The notes beneath the pieces are model-generated. The model was not told the origin of the DNA, ran no database searches, and saw only the letters and a list, made by a program, of their open reading frames with translations. From positions 1 through 7,604 of the forward strand of contig CAIZMD010000478.1 of the NCBI GenBank assembly GCA_903933995.1: 7,604 nucleotides of DNA, written 5' to 3'. A program made the position numbers and the translations under genes. This document shows positions 6,074 through 7,604 of this stretch, piece by piece; within the stretch, counting starts at the first letter, position 1, and each line of letters starts with the position of its first letter. This stretch comes from an uncultured Bacteroidota bacterium (GTDB taxonomy: Bacteria; Bacteroidota; Bacteroidia; Chitinophagales; Chitinophagaceae).

Positions 6074-7604
6074 ATGCAATTAACTAGTAAGAAATTTTTA
6101 GGATGTATTGTGAGTCTAACGTTTGCCTTAATTAATGTCTATGCTCAAGGATTTGAGGGATACTACCAGCATCCAGACATTCATAAAAATACCATCGTGT
6201 TCGTATCTGAAGGTGATATTTGGAAAGTTTCCATTAATGGAGGACTAGCTCAGCGACTCACCACACATGAAGAGGAAGAACATCATCCTTCTATTTCACC
6301 TGATGGAAAAACTATCACTTATTCAGCCAGTTATGAAGGTCCAACAGAAGTATATACCATTCCCATTGATGGAGGTTTCACGAAACGTTGGACATTTGGA
6401 TCAGATCCTTCTACGGCAATAGGTTGGACCCCTGAAGGAAAATTAGTCTATACGTCTTCGGCTTATAGCAAGCTCTTCAATCAGCAATTAATTACATTGG
6501 ATTTGAACACAAAAAGAAGATCGGTCATTCCGCTCTTTCAGGCAAATGATGGAATACAAACTGAGAATGGCACTTGGTTTTTCGTACCCCTCAGCAATTC
6601 AAACGATCATATAAAGCGGTATACTGGAGGCTGGTCTCGTCAAATTTGGAAATTTGAAAAAGGCAAGGAGGCAGTCAAACTAACTAAAGATCATTTGGGT
6701 GAAAGTTTCAATCCTATGTGGCATAAAGGGCGGTTATATTTCATTACCGATAGAGATGGTATCAAAAATATTTGGTCTATGAATGCTGAGGGCACTGATT
6801 TGAAACAGCACACAATGCACAAGAAGTTTGATGTTCGTTCTGCCAGTTTAAATAATGGCAAATTGGTATATCAACATGCTGCCGACCTTTGGTTGCTGGA
6901 TATTGAAACGGGAAAGTCTAACAAAATTGATATTCGTTTGGCATCGGACTTAGAGCAATTAAGAGAGAAATGGGTGGAAGATATTTCAGCCTATACTACT
7001 TCGGTTAATCCAGATATTGCTGGGGAAAATGTGGTGGTTACTGCCAGAGGACGTGTATTTGTTGTACCTGTAAAGCCCGGCAGGACGATAGCTTTTACAG
7101 ATAAAAAAGGGATACGCTATCGGAATGCAGTTTTTAGTCAAGATGAAAAAAATATCATAGCCTTATCTGATGATAGTGGTGAACTTCAGTTTATTCAATT
7201 TGCTGTTAATGGCACAGGAAAGTCAAGACCAATTACCAATAATGAAAAACTCCTTAAACACGAAGCAGTAAGCTCTCCTGATGGAAAATGGATGGCATAT
7301 AAAGACCTTGGAGCAAATATGTTGATATTAAATGTTGCTACGGGTGTCAGTAAAAAGATTTCAACCAATCAGGAAGGCATAGATGGTTATTCATGGTCAC
7401 CTGATTCAAAATGGTTGGCATTCACCCAAAAAGCTAATAATAGGATGAAGCAGATCAAGGTATATAACCTTATAGACGCATCTATTTTTGACCTTACTTC
7501 CGACAAAACCCATTGCCATAATCCAAAATGGAGTGCTGACGGAAAATTCATTTATTTTCTCACCGACCGTGGAAAAGAATCTATCCCCAATCCTCCACAT
7601 TTAT
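6074..7604 (+). CDS. Tricorn-like protease (S41 family) beta-propeller region, 3' partial
   Basis: The frame is open for 510 codons from ATG 6074 to the window edge with no stop, giving the N-terminal half of what is normally a protein of about 1,050-1,100 residues. The signal peptide is residues 1-24 (basic start, hydrophobic core, VYA then Gln25), so the mature enzyme is probably periplasmic. The entry into the propeller is typical of tricorn: HPDIHKNTIVFVSEGDIWKV (33-52) and then GGLAQRLTTHEEEEHHPSIS (56-75). WD40-like/PD40 blades with S-P-D-G or related turns appear at about 71-84, 211-224, 398-410, 439-451 and 482-496. The KRYTGGW motif (181-187) is also characteristic. The PDZ and Ser-protease core that would confirm peptidase activity lie outside the window. 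Members degrade peptides. The gene follows the ABC genes by 31 bp, but no functional link is visible. About half of its Gly codons are GGA, unlike the neighbours. A plain PD40 protein is the alternative. Confidence 0.88.
   Translation, partial: MQLTSKKFLGCIVSLTFALINVYAQGFEGYYQHPDIHKNTIVFVSEGDIWKVSINGGLAQRLTTHEEEEHHPSISPDGKTITYSASYEGPTEVYTIPIDGGFTKRWTFGSDPSTAIGWTPEGKLVYTSSAYSKLFNQQLITLDLNTKRRSVIPLFQANDGIQTENGTWFFVPLSNSNDHIKRYTGGWSRQIWKFEKGKEAVKLTKDHLGESFNPMWHKGRLYFITDRDGIKNIWSMNAEGTDLKQHTMHKKFDVRSASLNNGKLVYQHAADLWLLDIETGKSNKIDIRLASDLEQLREKWVEDISAYTTSVNPDIAGENVVVTARGRVFVVPVKPGRTIAFTDKKGIRYRNAVFSQDEKNIIALSDDSGELQFIQFAVNGTGKSRPITNNEKLLKHEAVSSPDGKWMAYKDLGANMLILNVATGVSKKISTNQEGIDGYSWSPDSKWLAFTQKANNRMKQIKVYNLIDASIFDLTSDKTHCHNPKWSADGKFIYFLTDRGKESIPNPPHL

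Noticed and set aside
1..7604. tRNA, rRNA, CRISPR array or insertion sequence
   Set aside because: Nearly the whole window is protein-coding; the gaps are 14, about 90 and 31 bp and show no such structures, spaced repeats or transposase.

Overview
The window looks like AT-rich Bacteroidota chromosome, most like a Chitinophagaceae/Sphingobacteriia-type member. This rests on three things. The outer-membrane receptor has a carboxypeptidase-regulatory-like domain at its N-terminus. Two exported proteins have signal peptides ending V-Y-A followed by Gln. The gene starts lack Shine-Dalgarno sequences and have A-rich leaders. The genus cannot be fixed from sequence alone. All real genes lie on the + strand.

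Layout: (1) 1-645, an ABC ATPase of the ABC-2 exporter type, lacking its N-terminus at the window edge. (2) 660-3119, a TonB-dependent siderophore-type outer-membrane receptor. Its frame is closed by a TGA exactly where an Arg is expected, and the missing last beta strand is still encoded in frame up to a TAA at 3150-3152. (3) 3153-3244, a short spacer holding a near-perfect 28-bp palindrome. (4) 3245-4699 and 4699-6042, two ABC-2/DUF3526-type permeases joined by a TAATG stop/start overlap. (5) 6074-7604, the first 510 codons of a tricorn-like protease: secretion signal and beta-propeller part only, with the protease domain beyond the window. It was easy to miss because its frame runs off the end without a stop.

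Functional reading: the ATPase and the two different permeases fit one inner-membrane ABC exporter. Each permease has about six membrane segments, two large periplasmic loops and an E-N-G-T coupling motif. The receptor gene sits inside this set, 14 bp after the ATPase gene and ahead of the permeases, so an uptake receptor for the outer membrane is encoded with an ABC-2 transporter of the inner membrane. The substrate is unknown; a metallophore or a peptide-like ligand is an inference. The tricorn-like gene follows after 31 bp but has a different glycine codon preference and no evident functional link. The most notable sequence event is the single-codon truncation of the receptor that removes its C-terminal beta-signal.
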